Source: Desulfovibrio sp. DV | Lineage (GTDB): Bacteria; Desulfobacterota; Desulfovibrionia; Desulfovibrionales; Desulfovibrionaceae | Direction of reading: 5' to 3' | NCBI RefSeq assembly: GCF_001936595.1 | Contig: NZ_MLBG01000009.1 | Span: forward strand, 17,814 to 81,813 | Length of the DNA: 64,000 nucleotides | In this document: positions 43,899 through 52,225 of the stretch, one piece after another | How positions within the stretch are numbered: the first letter of the stretch is position 1 | Layout of the letters: the number at the start of each line of letters is the position of its first letter | Position numbers and translations under genes: made by a program | The notes under the pieces: generated by a model | Databases searched by the model: none | What the model was told of the DNA's origin: nothing | Seen by the model: only the letters and a program-made list of their open reading frames with translations

Positions 43899-45257
43899 TT
43901 AATCCTCCGCAACTTCGAGGACATTGTTGCCCCGGTAGAGCGTGACCCGCAGGGCATGGCCACTCCGGTGCAGCCCCGCAAACAGATTTTTAATGGCCGT
44001 CTCGAAATCCCCTTCGAAACCGGCCCGGGCCTCCAAATCGAAATCATGCTGGGCTTTCCAGATCAGCTGATAATGGGCGCGTATCGCCCAGTGTTCGAGT
44101 TGAGTGCGCAAACTCCCAGGGGCGACATCCCACCTGGGGGTGGGAAGGACCGGCGGCGCTGACGGCTGGCTCACTTGCCCCTGCGCAGGCTGGGCACCTT
44201 GCGTCGAAGCTGGTTGAGCAGCCTGAGGCGGCTCAGGTTGAGCTGCGGGGGCTGGCGCAGGTTGTGCAACAGGTGTCGGCAGAGGTGCCGACGTAGGCGG
44301 GGCTGAAGGGGCCGGCGTAGGCCGGGCAGCAGGTGCAGGCGTAGGCTGAACTGCGGGTGCCGGTGCCGGCTGGCTGACAGGTGCCGGCGTAGGCGAGGCT
44401 GAAGGGGCCGGCGCAGGCTGTGTTGTGGGGGTAACGCTCTTTTGGCCATCAGCAATCAGCCGGGAAACAGGCGTGACGGACGCAGAGGGCAAGGCAGACC
44501 CAGGAACTGGATGAACCTCCGCAGGCTGACTCATCGCATACGGTTGCTTGCCCATCACAGGCTCATGGATCACCACCCGCCGCCCAGCAGGAATATCCGT
44601 GTCCGGGGACACGTTGTTGAGGCGGCAGAACTCATCCACGGAAATCTTGTAGTACTTGGCGAGTCTGGCGGCCGTGCTTTTGCGGTGCACAATCCGAGTC
44701 TTGCGCTCAATTTTGGACGGCATCACCGGTTTCGGCTGAGGGGCCGGCGCAATCGCAGGAGGCACATCATGGAGAGAACGCGGCTCCGGAGCCGAAGCCG
44801 AGGCCGAAGCCATTCTCTCGGAGGGAGTCACTTCTCGCGCGAGTCGTCGGGGTTCACCAGTCAAAACGCGCAGTGTTCCAAAAGCAGTTCCATCCGATGT
44901 CTGGACACGTAAATAGCAGTTGGAAGGCGTCTCATCGCGGATGACATCCAGGGTGTACGCTACGCGCACGCCGGATGCGTCTGGAGCGGCAATGGGAAAG
45001 CCTTGCTCCCGCAAAGCAGATTCCAGGTCCTGGCCGAAGGTGGAATTCGTCTTAACCAACGCCAAGGTGGTTCGTGCCGGCGGATAGCGATGGGCCATCT
45101 CCTCAGCGGCCGAGGCGGCCAAGGCTTGGGCATCACCAGGGAAATCGGCACTTACGCCGTCATAGGCCGTCATGCCGCCGGTATCGACGCGCGCCCCGTG
45201 CATGGCGCACCCGGGAAGAAGGGCCAGGACAACAAGAAGTAAGAAGGTGCTTCGCAT
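43899..45257 (-). CDS. TrbH-LysM-PilL fusion lipoprotein
   Basis: The protein has 452 residues. Start ATG 45257 follows GTGAGG; GTG 45269 is an alternative. Lipobox LLPGC gives the lipidated Cys. Residues about 25-130 resemble TrbH (AEEMAHRYPPARTTLALVKT, FGQDLESALREQGFPIAAPD). A LysM-like motif follows (ARLAKYYKISVDEFCRLNNV ... DIPAGRRVVIHEP), then a Pro/Ala/Gln-rich tandem-repeat linker of roughly 100 residues, and a C-terminal TcpQ/PilL-type domain (GSLRTQLEHWAIRAHYQLIW ... FETAIKNLFAGLH ... RGNNVLEV). It lies exactly at the trbG/pilN junction and physically joins components of the mating channel and the type IV pilus. Domain calls are by eye. Confidence 0.75.
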   Translation of the reverse strand: MRSTFLLLVVLALLPGCAMHGARVDTGGMTAYDGVSADFPGDAQALAASAAEEMAHRYPPARTTLALVKTNSTFGQDLESALREQGFPIAAPDASGVRVAYTLDVIRDETPSNCYLRVQTSDGTAFGTLRVLTGEPRRLAREVTPSERMASASASAPEPRSLHDVPPAIAPAPQPKPVMPSKIERKTRIVHRKSTAARLAKYYKISVDEFCRLNNVSPDTDIPAGRRVVIHEPVMGKQPYAMSQPAEVHPVPGSALPSASVTPVSRLIADGQKSVTPTTQPAPAPSASPTPAPVSQPAPAPAVQPTPAPAARPTPAPSAPPTSAPLPTPVAQPAPAPAAQPEPPQAAQPASTQGAQPAQGQVSQPSAPPVLPTPRWDVAPGSLRTQLEHWAIRAHYQLIWKAQHDFDLEARAGFEGDFETAIKNLFAGLHRSGHALRVTLYRGNNVLEVAED

Positions 45258-45265
45258 CACCAACC

Positions 45266-46207
45266 TCACTTCGCTTTCCGGATGGTGACGCGTTGTTGTT
45301 TGCTGCCCACGCCGGAGATCAGCTTTGCCTCGGGAAAGACCCCGTCTACGAGCAGGGTCAAGTTTTTCATCCGGAAGTTGGCCAAGGTGTCCTGGCCGCC
45401 GTTTCGGACCAGGACCACCGGGGCATCACTGGATTGGACCGCCGCCGGCAACTTGATGAACATTTGTCGGCCGTCGTCGAACACCTGCAACGGCTTCCAA
45501 GGGGCGTCACCGCTGATCTCGTACCCGAAGTTCAGTTGGCTCATGTCCTTGGTCTGGCCATCGACCTCAGCCGTTTTGAACTCCTTTTCCTTGGCGTCCT
45601 TGGCCTCCTTCTCGCGAAGTCGTGTGACGTTGTCGCCAGGGTAAAGAAAGGCCACCTGAGGGGTATGCCCGGCCTGCTGGCTTTTCAGTGTGAGATGGTA
45701 GGCCCGGCGATCCGTGGTAATCACCGCGCTGGTGGAGAGTCCCGCGTCCACGGGCTTGATAAGGATGTGCGCCGTGTTGCCGGATTTGGCGATTTCCAGC
45801 ATCCACCGGGCGGAGTCGCCGACGATCACTTCATTGACTGTCTCGCCTGGCTGGAGTTCGACGTCGCAAATCTGGAGCGGAGCGCCGATCACCGTAGGCG
45901 AGGACACGCCATAGGTGAACATGATCTTGCCATTGGCCTGAATCGGAGCTGGGGTTGTGCCTTCCCAGTCTTTAACCATTTGGACGGATTTTTTATCACG
46001 AGTGGAAAGAGGTACATTGGGACTGATGTACTCCAAAGGAGGCAAGGATTTTGGCTTTGTCCCCTCCTCGCCCTTTGTGCCCATCCCCTCCATTTTATAG
46101 TCTTCAGGAATCCATCCCTTGGGTTTTTCCTCAGCGCCGGCCTGCGAGCCAAGGAGCACGGTCAAAAACAGAACCGTGTACAACAAATTTCTCATTGCAG
46201 CATCCAC
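45266..46207 (-). CDS. trbG: TrbG/VirB9 outer-membrane-core protein
   Basis: The protein has 313 residues with a signal peptide (LLYTVLFLTVLLGSQAGAEE). The VirB9 N-terminal domain (GKIMFTYGVSSPTVIGAPLQ, VELQPGETVNEVIVGDSARW) and the C-terminal beta domain that binds VirB7 and VirB10 (LNFGYEISGDAPWKPLQVFD, DGRQMFIKLPAAVQSSDAPV) are present. It starts at the base after the trbF stop. Confidence 0.93.
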   Translation of the reverse strand: MDAAMRNLLYTVLFLTVLLGSQAGAEEKPKGWIPEDYKMEGMGTKGEEGTKPKSLPPLEYISPNVPLSTRDKKSVQMVKDWEGTTPAPIQANGKIMFTYGVSSPTVIGAPLQICDVELQPGETVNEVIVGDSARWMLEIAKSGNTAHILIKPVDAGLSTSAVITTDRRAYHLTLKSQQAGHTPQVAFLYPGDNVTRLREKEAKDAKEKEFKTAEVDGQTKDMSQLNFGYEISGDAPWKPLQVFDDGRQMFIKLPAAVQSSDAPVVLVRNGGQDTLANFRMKNLTLLVDGVFPEAKLISGVGSKQQRVTIRKAK

Positions 46208-46927
46208 CTACTTCCTGGAGGTTGAAGGGGCAGGCTCCATGACTGTGGAGCTGGACATGGCCGTCACGTAGACGCCGCCAGGGTTACGAATAATTTGGGC
46301 ATCAGACGAAGGCGGCTGGATTTGTATAGTCAAGGTCGCTTGGTACGTTTCACTCGCAATTTGTACACCAGAATGGTTCCGCGTTATTTCATCCCATTCA
46401 ACTCTCCAGGAATCAGTACTCACTTGAGAAGGAACACTTTTGATATAGACTTGGACCAACTTATCCTTGGCACGCTCATAGGGATTGTTTGTCTCGTACC
46501 ATTGCCTCATTTGTCCCTTCGCTGCCCCAGTAGCTACGAAAGAAAGGCGTTCAAGCATTCGTTTTTGCAAATCGAGATCGGCGGTCACGCTGCGCCAGTT
46601 AATGACGAAATCCGAAAGAGTCGCCTGAATGACCCGCGTTGGGGTGACCGATGCGTCCGAGGCGCGTTCGACGGCCGCGATCCTGCCCAACTTGTCGACC
46701 TCAACAATGTAGGGGACCACTTTGTGTTGGCTGGCCTGGATTACATTGCCGGCGACAGCCACGGCAGCGACAACAAGGCAGCCGAAAGCAGCCATGCGCC
46801 ATTGGCGAGCCCGCTGGATGTAGCTGCCGTAACGCTCAAGCCACTCCTCGCGGCCGGACACATAGGGGTCCCCGGCTGGGACGCCTCGACCGAGTGTGTC
46901 GGTTGTTGATTTCGGTTTACGAAGCAT
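46208..46927 (-). CDS. trbF: TrbF/VirB8 assembly factor
   Basis: The protein has 239 residues. A short cytosolic N-terminus, one membrane helix (MAAFGCLVVAAVAVAGNVIQ), and the VirB8 NTF2-like domain (VVPYIVEVDKLGRIAAVERA, SDFVINWRSVTADLDLQKRM, WRVEWDEITRNHSGVQIASE) are clear. It forms the inner-membrane core with TrbL and TrbI. Confidence 0.93.
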   Translation of the reverse strand: MLRKPKSTTDTLGRGVPAGDPYVSGREEWLERYGSYIQRARQWRMAAFGCLVVAAVAVAGNVIQASQHKVVPYIVEVDKLGRIAAVERASDASVTPTRVIQATLSDFVINWRSVTADLDLQKRMLERLSFVATGAAKGQMRQWYETNNPYERAKDKLVQVYIKSVPSQVSTDSWRVEWDEITRNHSGVQIASETYQATLTIQIQPPSSDAQIIRNPGGVYVTAMSSSTVMEPAPSTSRK

Positions 46928-46964
46928 TCGGCTATTCTCCCTTACTTCCTTTCGTTTTTTAGTA

Positions 46965-46975
46965 TTTTCGTGCTT
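46965..46975 (-). promoter_or_regulatory. TTTTCGTGCTT motif between trbL and trbF
   Basis: The exact 11-mer found twice upstream of the parA operon (20532-20542, 20571-20581) is repeated here in the 71-bp gap between trbL and trbF. A shared operator linking partition and transfer is possible. Confidence 0.4.
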
Positions 46976-46998
46976 TCTTCTTTTCTACTTCAATAGAT

Positions 46999-48186
46999 TT
47001 ATTCGCCTTCCCCTTTGTCACCGCTCGACATCTTGTTCATCTTCATTTCCTTGAGTCGCCTGCCTGCATTTTGGGACATATGTGCAAAATGACCGGCTTT
47101 TCGACGATCAAACCGGGAATCCCTATGTGAATCTGCGAGGGTTTTTCCGAACGTGCCCATCTTGCCCATGAATGATCCGTCTGAGGCGTTGGCAGTCTGA
47201 GCAGCCTTTTTTACCGCTTGGCTCGCTCCCCACGTACCAGCGGCCCCGCCAATGGCTCCGCCCACAGCGGCAGCCGCGCCGCCGGCTAATGCCGCTCCAG
47301 CTTGGCTAAGGGCTGACCCGCTACTTACGTTGGAACCATTAATGACACCGGCAATGGCGTCGGGTAGGCTTTTCACCAAAGCAAACAAAACAACAGAGAC
47401 GCCTATTACAATAATAATATCTTCTAATTTAGCTTCAGCGAGAGACATGTCCTGAATGAATTGTATACCAAGACCCATAACAAGCTGCATAACAAACAGC
47501 TTAAAAGCTACCGACAAAACATATCGCATCACATTAATTGCATATTCTTTAAAAAATGACGCACCACCTAGGCCTAGTAAAATCATGCTCGCATTCATAA
47601 CTAGAGCGGCTTCACATTTAATCAATACAACTTGTGCTGTCATAAGGGCGAATGTTATTATCACGACCAGAGCACCAATGACATAACCAAGGCTGTCTAT
47701 GGGATTGCTGAATAAAGCAATTTTATCTATTATAGACTTAGATAAATTGTATCCTGTCACAAGAGGCTGATCTGCATTAACACTACTTGGACCAAGTTCG
47801 CTTGCTATATTTTTCAGTCCATTGATTACATTCCAAGACCATTCTTGATAATGATTGATTACGGCAAGGATAAACCCGCAAAACAATAAAGTCATAACAA
47901 ATTGGCCAAGCACTTCTCCAAGCTGATGTCTGTTAAGAACAGCCTTGACACCAAACATTGAAATCGTTAATATTGCACAAATTCTATACACACTAAGGGC
48001 GTACTTCTGGAGTGAATTACTCCACGCAGTAGACTTTTCATAGAAAACTGTAACAATTTTATTGACAACATCTGTCGACACTCCAGATTGTGCAAAAGCG
48101 TCACAAGCTGAAGCCATGGAAATAACCAAAACAACAAAGGAGACAATCCACATGAAGCGAATGATCACAGTCGTTCTCGTTCTCAT
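46999..48186 (-). CDS. trbL: TrbL/VirB6 polytopic channel protein
   Basis: The protein has 395 residues from MRTRTTVIIRFMWIVSFVVL. A signal-like N-terminus and about six membrane helices (for example ICAILTISMFGVKAVL, FVMTLLFCGFILAVINHY, YVIGALVVIITFALMTAQVV, IIIVIGVSVVLFALVKSL) precede a Gly/Ala-rich and then basic C-terminal tail, as in TrbL. The 5' end is more AT-rich than its neighbours. It overlaps the plus-strand lipoprotein gene at 48152 by 35 bp; an alternative start at 48153 would overlap that gene's start codon by two bases. Confidence 0.88.
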   Translation of the reverse strand: MRTRTTVIIRFMWIVSFVVLVISMASACDAFAQSGVSTDVVNKIVTVFYEKSTAWSNSLQKYALSVYRICAILTISMFGVKAVLNRHQLGEVLGQFVMTLLFCGFILAVINHYQEWSWNVINGLKNIASELGPSSVNADQPLVTGYNLSKSIIDKIALFSNPIDSLGYVIGALVVIITFALMTAQVVLIKCEAALVMNASMILLGLGGASFFKEYAINVMRYVLSVAFKLFVMQLVMGLGIQFIQDMSLAEAKLEDIIIVIGVSVVLFALVKSLPDAIAGVINGSNVSSGSALSQAGAALAGGAAAAVGGAIGGAAGTWGASQAVKKAAQTANASDGSFMGKMGTFGKTLADSHRDSRFDRRKAGHFAHMSQNAGRRLKEMKMNKMSSGDKGEGE

Positions 48187-48382
48187 TATAGGCCTTAGCT
48201 CCCTTTTCATTCTTCAGGGTTGTGAATCTGAACAGGCCAAGCTTGAAACAGAGCGTACTCGCCTTGAAGTCGAAAAATTAAAACGTGACGCCGAACAAGA
48301 GGCGACCCAAAAAGAACTCCGTGAAAAAATTTACAGCACAGATAAATTAAAAAAGGCTGTCTCAAAGCAAGACCCGTTTTAA
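48152..48382 (+). CDS. TrbK-like small lipoprotein encoded antisense within the trb operon
   Basis: The protein has 76 residues. An AAGGAG site precedes ATG 48152. The signal peptide MKRMITVVLVLIIGLSSLFI ends with the lipobox LQGC (Cys27). The mature part is a charged helix (ESEQAKLETERTRLEVEKLK, then RDAEQEATQKELREKIYST) ending SKQDPF. In IncP plasmids the entry-exclusion lipoprotein TrbK sits precisely between trbJ and trbL; this gene occupies that position but on the opposite strand. Entry exclusion is inferred from location, size and lipidation, since TrbK sequences are poorly conserved. It converges with trbJ over a shared hairpin. Confidence 0.75.
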   Translation: MKRMITVVLVLIIGLSSLFILQGCESEQAKLETERTRLEVEKLKRDAEQEATQKELREKIYSTDKLKKAVSKQDPF

Positions 48383-48399
48383 AAAGGGTCCTGCTTTGA
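48362..48399. terminator. Bidirectional hairpin terminator that also encodes both C-termini
   Basis: TCAAAGCA-A-GACCC (48362-48375) pairs with GGGTC-C-TGCTTTGA (48386-48399) around an A/T-rich loop. The stop codons of the plus-strand lipoprotein (48380-48382) and of trbJ (48379-48381) overlap in that loop, and the stem codes for KQDPF at the end of both proteins. Confidence 0.75.
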
Positions 48400-49200
48400 A
48401 GTGCAATCTTTAAGCTTACTTGTTGACAATGACTCTTTCCATGCATCCTGACCTGCTTGGCTAATTTTTTCGTCTTTCATTGTTTTTTGAATATTGGCTT
48501 GAACAGAGATAGAAAGGAGGGAACGGAGCTTTTGAGCTTCCTGAAGTTGCATCGTTGCAAGCTGATTTCCGGCCTCAAGTGCCTTCATTTGTCCGTCTGG
48601 CGTCGTCAAAAGGTCATTGAGCTGGCCCTCCAGTTCAGTGGCCTTTTGTTCGAGGTCTTGGATTTGCATTCCGGATTCTTGAAAAGCCGCCTGCTGCGAG
48701 CGATCCACTTCATCGGACCACTTCTTGCGCATCTCATCGAAGGTGCCGGCAGCCGATTCCATCGTCTCCCTGGTGGACTTGGCCAGGTCCCGAATAGTGC
48801 CTGTTCCGGCATACGTGCTGCTAAAAATCTGGCTCAGCGCAGAGGCGTCACCTCTTTGCAGGTTCAATGATTGCGACAGAGACGACAGCTTTTGGAATGT
48901 CCCAAGTATCTTCGTCCTGATTTTATCTGGGAGACTGACTGTGTTTTTGACCATGTTTTCCAACTGATCTATATTCTTTTGAACAAGCTCAATTTGTTGC
49001 TCTGTCTGCTTAATCGCCTCTGTAACTTGCTTGTAGACTTGTTGTAGTTTTTCAAGATTCGTCACTCGCTCAAGCGACTGTGTAAAAGTATCGCTACAGT
49101 TTGTACAATGCACAACATATTGAGCGCTTAACGGACTTGAGAAAACGAGAATCGTCAAAAAAGAACAAATACAAGCACTGGATAAAGACGAAATTTTCAC
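48379..49200 (-). CDS. trbJ: TrbJ/VirB5 minor pilus component
   Basis: The protein has 273 residues from GTG 49200, which has AAGGAG nearby. Signal peptide: ISSLSSACICSFLTILVFSS. The mature protein is mostly helical coiled coil (LEKLQQVYKQVTEAIKQTEQ, QIELVQKNIDQLENMVKNTV) with YVVHCTNCSDT at its start, typical of TrbJ. It lies between trbE and the antisense lipoprotein. VirB5 proteins sit at the pilus tip and contact recipients. Confidence 0.85.
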   Translation of the reverse strand: MKISSLSSACICSFLTILVFSSPLSAQYVVHCTNCSDTFTQSLERVTNLEKLQQVYKQVTEAIKQTEQQIELVQKNIDQLENMVKNTVSLPDKIRTKILGTFQKLSSLSQSLNLQRGDASALSQIFSSTYAGTGTIRDLAKSTRETMESAAGTFDEMRKKWSDEVDRSQQAAFQESGMQIQDLEQKATELEGQLNDLLTTPDGQMKALEAGNQLATMQLQEAQKLRSLLSISVQANIQKTMKDEKISQAGQDAWKESLSTSKLKDCTSKQDPF

Positions 49201-49210
49201 AATAGGCTCC

Positions 49211-51631
49211 TTATGCGGCACGTTTTTGGTTTTGCTCTGCAACCCATACCCGAGGCCAATCGGTGCCGTATTCTCTCTTGAGTTCTTTTATTCTTGAGAT
49301 GTTTTCCTTGTCGCTAATACCTACAAAAGCGAGTTCTGCTTTTTGCAAGGCTAATTGTATTAGTCTTCTTCCGTATGGCGTAACAACGTAGTAATCACGC
49401 TTTGGCGTAGCCGAAGCAATGATTTCTATCTGCTTGTTGTTCAGGCCCATCTGCTGGTACAATTCAGACTGCACTTCCTGGCGTGCCGTGATGTTCGGCA
49501 AAAAGACCTTTGTCTGGCAGGATTCCACCAACACATCCAGTATCCCGGAGTTTTTGGCGTCGGAAAGACTTTGCGTGGCCATCACCACGGCGCAATTGGC
49601 CTTTCGTAAGACCTTGAGCCATTCGCGGATTTTGGCGCGGAAGACGGGATGCCCGAGCATGAGCCAGGCCTCATCCAGGACCAACAGGACTGGCTGCCCG
49701 GTGAGGGCTTTCTCAATCCGGTGGAAGAGGTAGAGCAGCACAGGGATCAGGTTCTTGTCGCCCAGATTCATGAGATCCTCGATCTCGAAAACCATGAAGG
49801 GCGAAAGGCCAAGCTGATCGGTCTCGGCATCGAGCAGGTAGCCCATGGCTCCGGCCCGGGTGTAGTGCTGGAGCCCCTCCTTCAGGCGTTGATCCTGGAG
49901 CAGGTTCACGAAATCGGTGAGGCTGCGCATCCCGACCGGGCTGGTGCACAGCAGGCTCATGGCCTTGTGGATTTCATTGCGATCCCGAGGAGTGACCGGG
50001 GTTCCCTGTAGCTCCAGGAGAGTGCCCACCCACTCTTCGGCCCAGGCCAGTTCGGCGGGATCGTCTATGCGCTGCAATGGGGCAAACGACAGCGCGTCAC
50101 TGCCGCCGACATCGTAGTGGGTGCCACCCACGGCTTCGCAGAGGGCGAACATCGACATGCCCTTATCAAAGGCGAAAACCTGGGCCTGGTCATACCGGCG
50201 GAACTGTGCCGCGATCAGAGCGAGAAGCGTTGATTTGCCTGCGCCGATGGGACCGAAGATCAGCGTGTGCCCGACGTCTCTCACGTGCAGGTTGAACCAA
50301 AACGGGGTGGAACCGTCGGTCGTGCACACCATGAGGGCCGGAGACTCAGCCGGATAAAACGGACAAGGACTATTCCGCTCGCCCGCCCAGATGCTGGATA
50401 GGGGAAGCAGATCGGCAAGGTTCAAGGTGTTGATGAGGGGCCTGCGGAGATTAGCGAACCAGTTGCCGGGGTGCGTGCCGAGCCAGGCGTCTAGGGCGTT
50501 GATGGTTTCGATTCGGCAGCCAAAGCCAAGCGTGAGGATCGCCCGGCGGAGTTCGCGAGCCCAGTCCTGCAGGACGACCTGGTCCTCATGGAGCAGCACA
50601 ATGCAGGCGCTCAAAAATCCGGCCCCGACATAACCACCCTGGACCTCCATGAGCGCATCGCCAGCGTCATTGACCATGTTGGACGCGTCCATGTTCGGGC
50701 GCGCGTTGGGCAAGTTGAAGTATTTGTCGATGAACCGAAAAACGTTTTGCTCCCACCCCTTCCTGTACGATGTGATCTCTTTTTGAGCGTCCAACTGATC
50801 CAGGCAGATGAACCGGGAAGAAAACCGATACTGGAGCTGCAAGCCGTCCAGGACCGAAAGCATGGCCGGCCAACTCTCCTGAGGCAGGCCGTCAATGCTG
50901 ATGACCGCGATGTGCTGGTCGCCGATCCGGGGCGTCAAACCGCCGATCAGCTCCTCACAGCCGAGAAGAGCGTCCAGGTACATGGGCGTATCCGGAATCT
51001 GGACGGGCTGCTCAATGCCCGTCAGGCACAGCTGGAGATGAGATAGCAGCTCGCTGTAGCGCGCCGAGGAGCCGCTTTCGTCCACTTCGGTATAGTCCGC
51101 GAGCCGTTTCAGGTGCAGGACCGCCGAAAGGGCATCCTCGAACTCAAGCAGGGTATTCTGAAAGAGTTCCAGGCTGCGCTCCAAAGCGGTGGAGCTGCCG
51201 CCGCCGGTCTTGGCGGCGGCAGTCATCTTTTCAGCGCCGAAGTTCGGCTTGAAACTCAGGATGACGACGGTCTTTGTTCGATAGCAAACGCCGCCGCTGA
51301 AAAAGTCACGGCGCTCGTCATCGATGAGCTGCGAGACGGGGTCGGGAAAGTGGCTGTCCTCTGGCCGGGAATAGGCATGGTGGATGCTGCGCACCGCATC
51401 CACATGCAGCATCCAGCCGGAGCCCAGGAGTTTCACCGCGTTGTTGAACTGGGCGGAAACAAAGGCCAATTCGTCGGCGGTACTGGATGCTGTGTCCTGC
51501 CCATGCGCGACAAATCCCGCCAGAAACGTCCCGTCTTTGCAAAGCACGATGCCCGGGGCAATGAGGGCCGCATAGGGCAACAGGTCAGAGACGCCACGTG
51601 CGCGGGAGCGGAACTTGCGCAGATTGAGCAT
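49211..51631 (-). CDS. trbE: TrbE/VirB4 transfer ATPase
   Basis: The protein has 806 residues from MLNLRKFRSRARG. It has a CagE/TrbE-type N-terminal domain, Walker A LIFGPIGAGKSTLLALIAAQ, Walker B PVLLVLDEAWLMLGHPVFRA, and the RKANCAVVMATQSLSDAKNS motif. It powers pilus assembly and substrate transfer. It overlaps the trbD end by one base. A start five codons earlier is possible. Confidence 0.95.
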   Translation of the reverse strand: MLNLRKFRSRARGVSDLLPYAALIAPGIVLCKDGTFLAGFVAHGQDTASSTADELAFVSAQFNNAVKLLGSGWMLHVDAVRSIHHAYSRPEDSHFPDPVSQLIDDERRDFFSGGVCYRTKTVVILSFKPNFGAEKMTAAAKTGGGSSTALERSLELFQNTLLEFEDALSAVLHLKRLADYTEVDESGSSARYSELLSHLQLCLTGIEQPVQIPDTPMYLDALLGCEELIGGLTPRIGDQHIAVISIDGLPQESWPAMLSVLDGLQLQYRFSSRFICLDQLDAQKEITSYRKGWEQNVFRFIDKYFNLPNARPNMDASNMVNDAGDALMEVQGGYVGAGFLSACIVLLHEDQVVLQDWARELRRAILTLGFGCRIETINALDAWLGTHPGNWFANLRRPLINTLNLADLLPLSSIWAGERNSPCPFYPAESPALMVCTTDGSTPFWFNLHVRDVGHTLIFGPIGAGKSTLLALIAAQFRRYDQAQVFAFDKGMSMFALCEAVGGTHYDVGGSDALSFAPLQRIDDPAELAWAEEWVGTLLELQGTPVTPRDRNEIHKAMSLLCTSPVGMRSLTDFVNLLQDQRLKEGLQHYTRAGAMGYLLDAETDQLGLSPFMVFEIEDLMNLGDKNLIPVLLYLFHRIEKALTGQPVLLVLDEAWLMLGHPVFRAKIREWLKVLRKANCAVVMATQSLSDAKNSGILDVLVESCQTKVFLPNITARQEVQSELYQQMGLNNKQIEIIASATPKRDYYVVTPYGRRLIQLALQKAELAFVGISDKENISRIKELKREYGTDWPRVWVAEQNQKRAA

Positions 51632-51909
51632 CAGTTTCTCCTCCAAATGCTGGCTTTAGCAGGGTAGTAGAGCTGTTGTTTGATATGGCGCATCCAGACC
51701 TTGCTCATGATCGGGTCAGCCTTGGCCATCCTCCTGGCGACAAGAAGCCCCCCTCCATAAAACAGCACCGCCGCAAGTCCTGAAATCCAGGTCATGCCAC
51801 CTACGCCGACAAGCATGGCAAACAGGCAGATGCATAGTGCGATTTCCCGTTCAGCACCCATCACGTGATTGTGTCGGTGCAAAGACTGATGGATAGGGAG
51901 CGTTCTCAT
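51631..51909 (-). CDS. trbD: TrbD/VirB3 membrane protein
   Basis: The protein has 92 residues. After a short N-terminus with IHQSLHRHNHVMGAEREIAL come two membrane segments (CICLFAMLVGVGGMTWISGL; AAVLFYGGGLLVARRMAKAD) and a basic C-terminus. Size, topology and position between trbC and trbE match TrbD, which docks TrbE to the membrane. Confidence 0.9.
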   Translation of the reverse strand: MRTLPIHQSLHRHNHVMGAEREIALCICLFAMLVGVGGMTWISGLAAVLFYGGGLLVARRMAKADPIMSKVWMRHIKQQLYYPAKASIWRRN

Positions 51910-51910
51910 G

Positions 51911-52225
51911 TTAGATTATCGCGCCGCTGAAGGAGAAAACGGATTCAACGATGTTCGTTGCGAAGGCTATGAAAGAAATGCCGAAAACAACGGACAGAAG
52001 AAGCTTAAAGCCGCCGGAGATGTCCTCCTTGTTGAAAATGTAAACCGCGCCACAGATAGCCATGGCGGTAATGGAAATCCACTTTCCGGCGGAACCGGTG
52101 ATCGTTTGCACCACTTTTTCCAGAGGCGACGAGAATTCGGAAATGCCGCCGGAAGCCAGGGCATCCGAACAGGTCATCAAAACAAAAGCCGCAGCCAAAA
52201 CGAAACAAACATCCTTCTTACGCAT
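51911..52225 (-). CDS. trbC: TrbC/VirB2 conjugative pilin
   Basis: The protein has 104 residues: signal peptide (VCFVLAAAFVLMTCSDALAS) and two hydrophobic helices (WISITAMAICGAVYIF; LLLSVVFGISFIAFATNIVE) separated by a short charged loop, the VirB2 layout. The presence of TraF suggests processing and possibly cyclisation. It means the element encodes a classical conjugative pilin as well as type IVb pilins. Confidence 0.9.
   Translation of the reverse strand: MRKKDVCFVLAAAFVLMTCSDALASGGISEFSSPLEKVVQTITGSAGKWISITAMAICGAVYIFNKEDISGGFKLLLSVVFGISFIAFATNIVESVFSFSGAII

Noticed and set aside
44442..44912. 156-codon plus-strand frame
   Set aside because: Arg-rich antisense product of the TrbH-PilL fusion gene.
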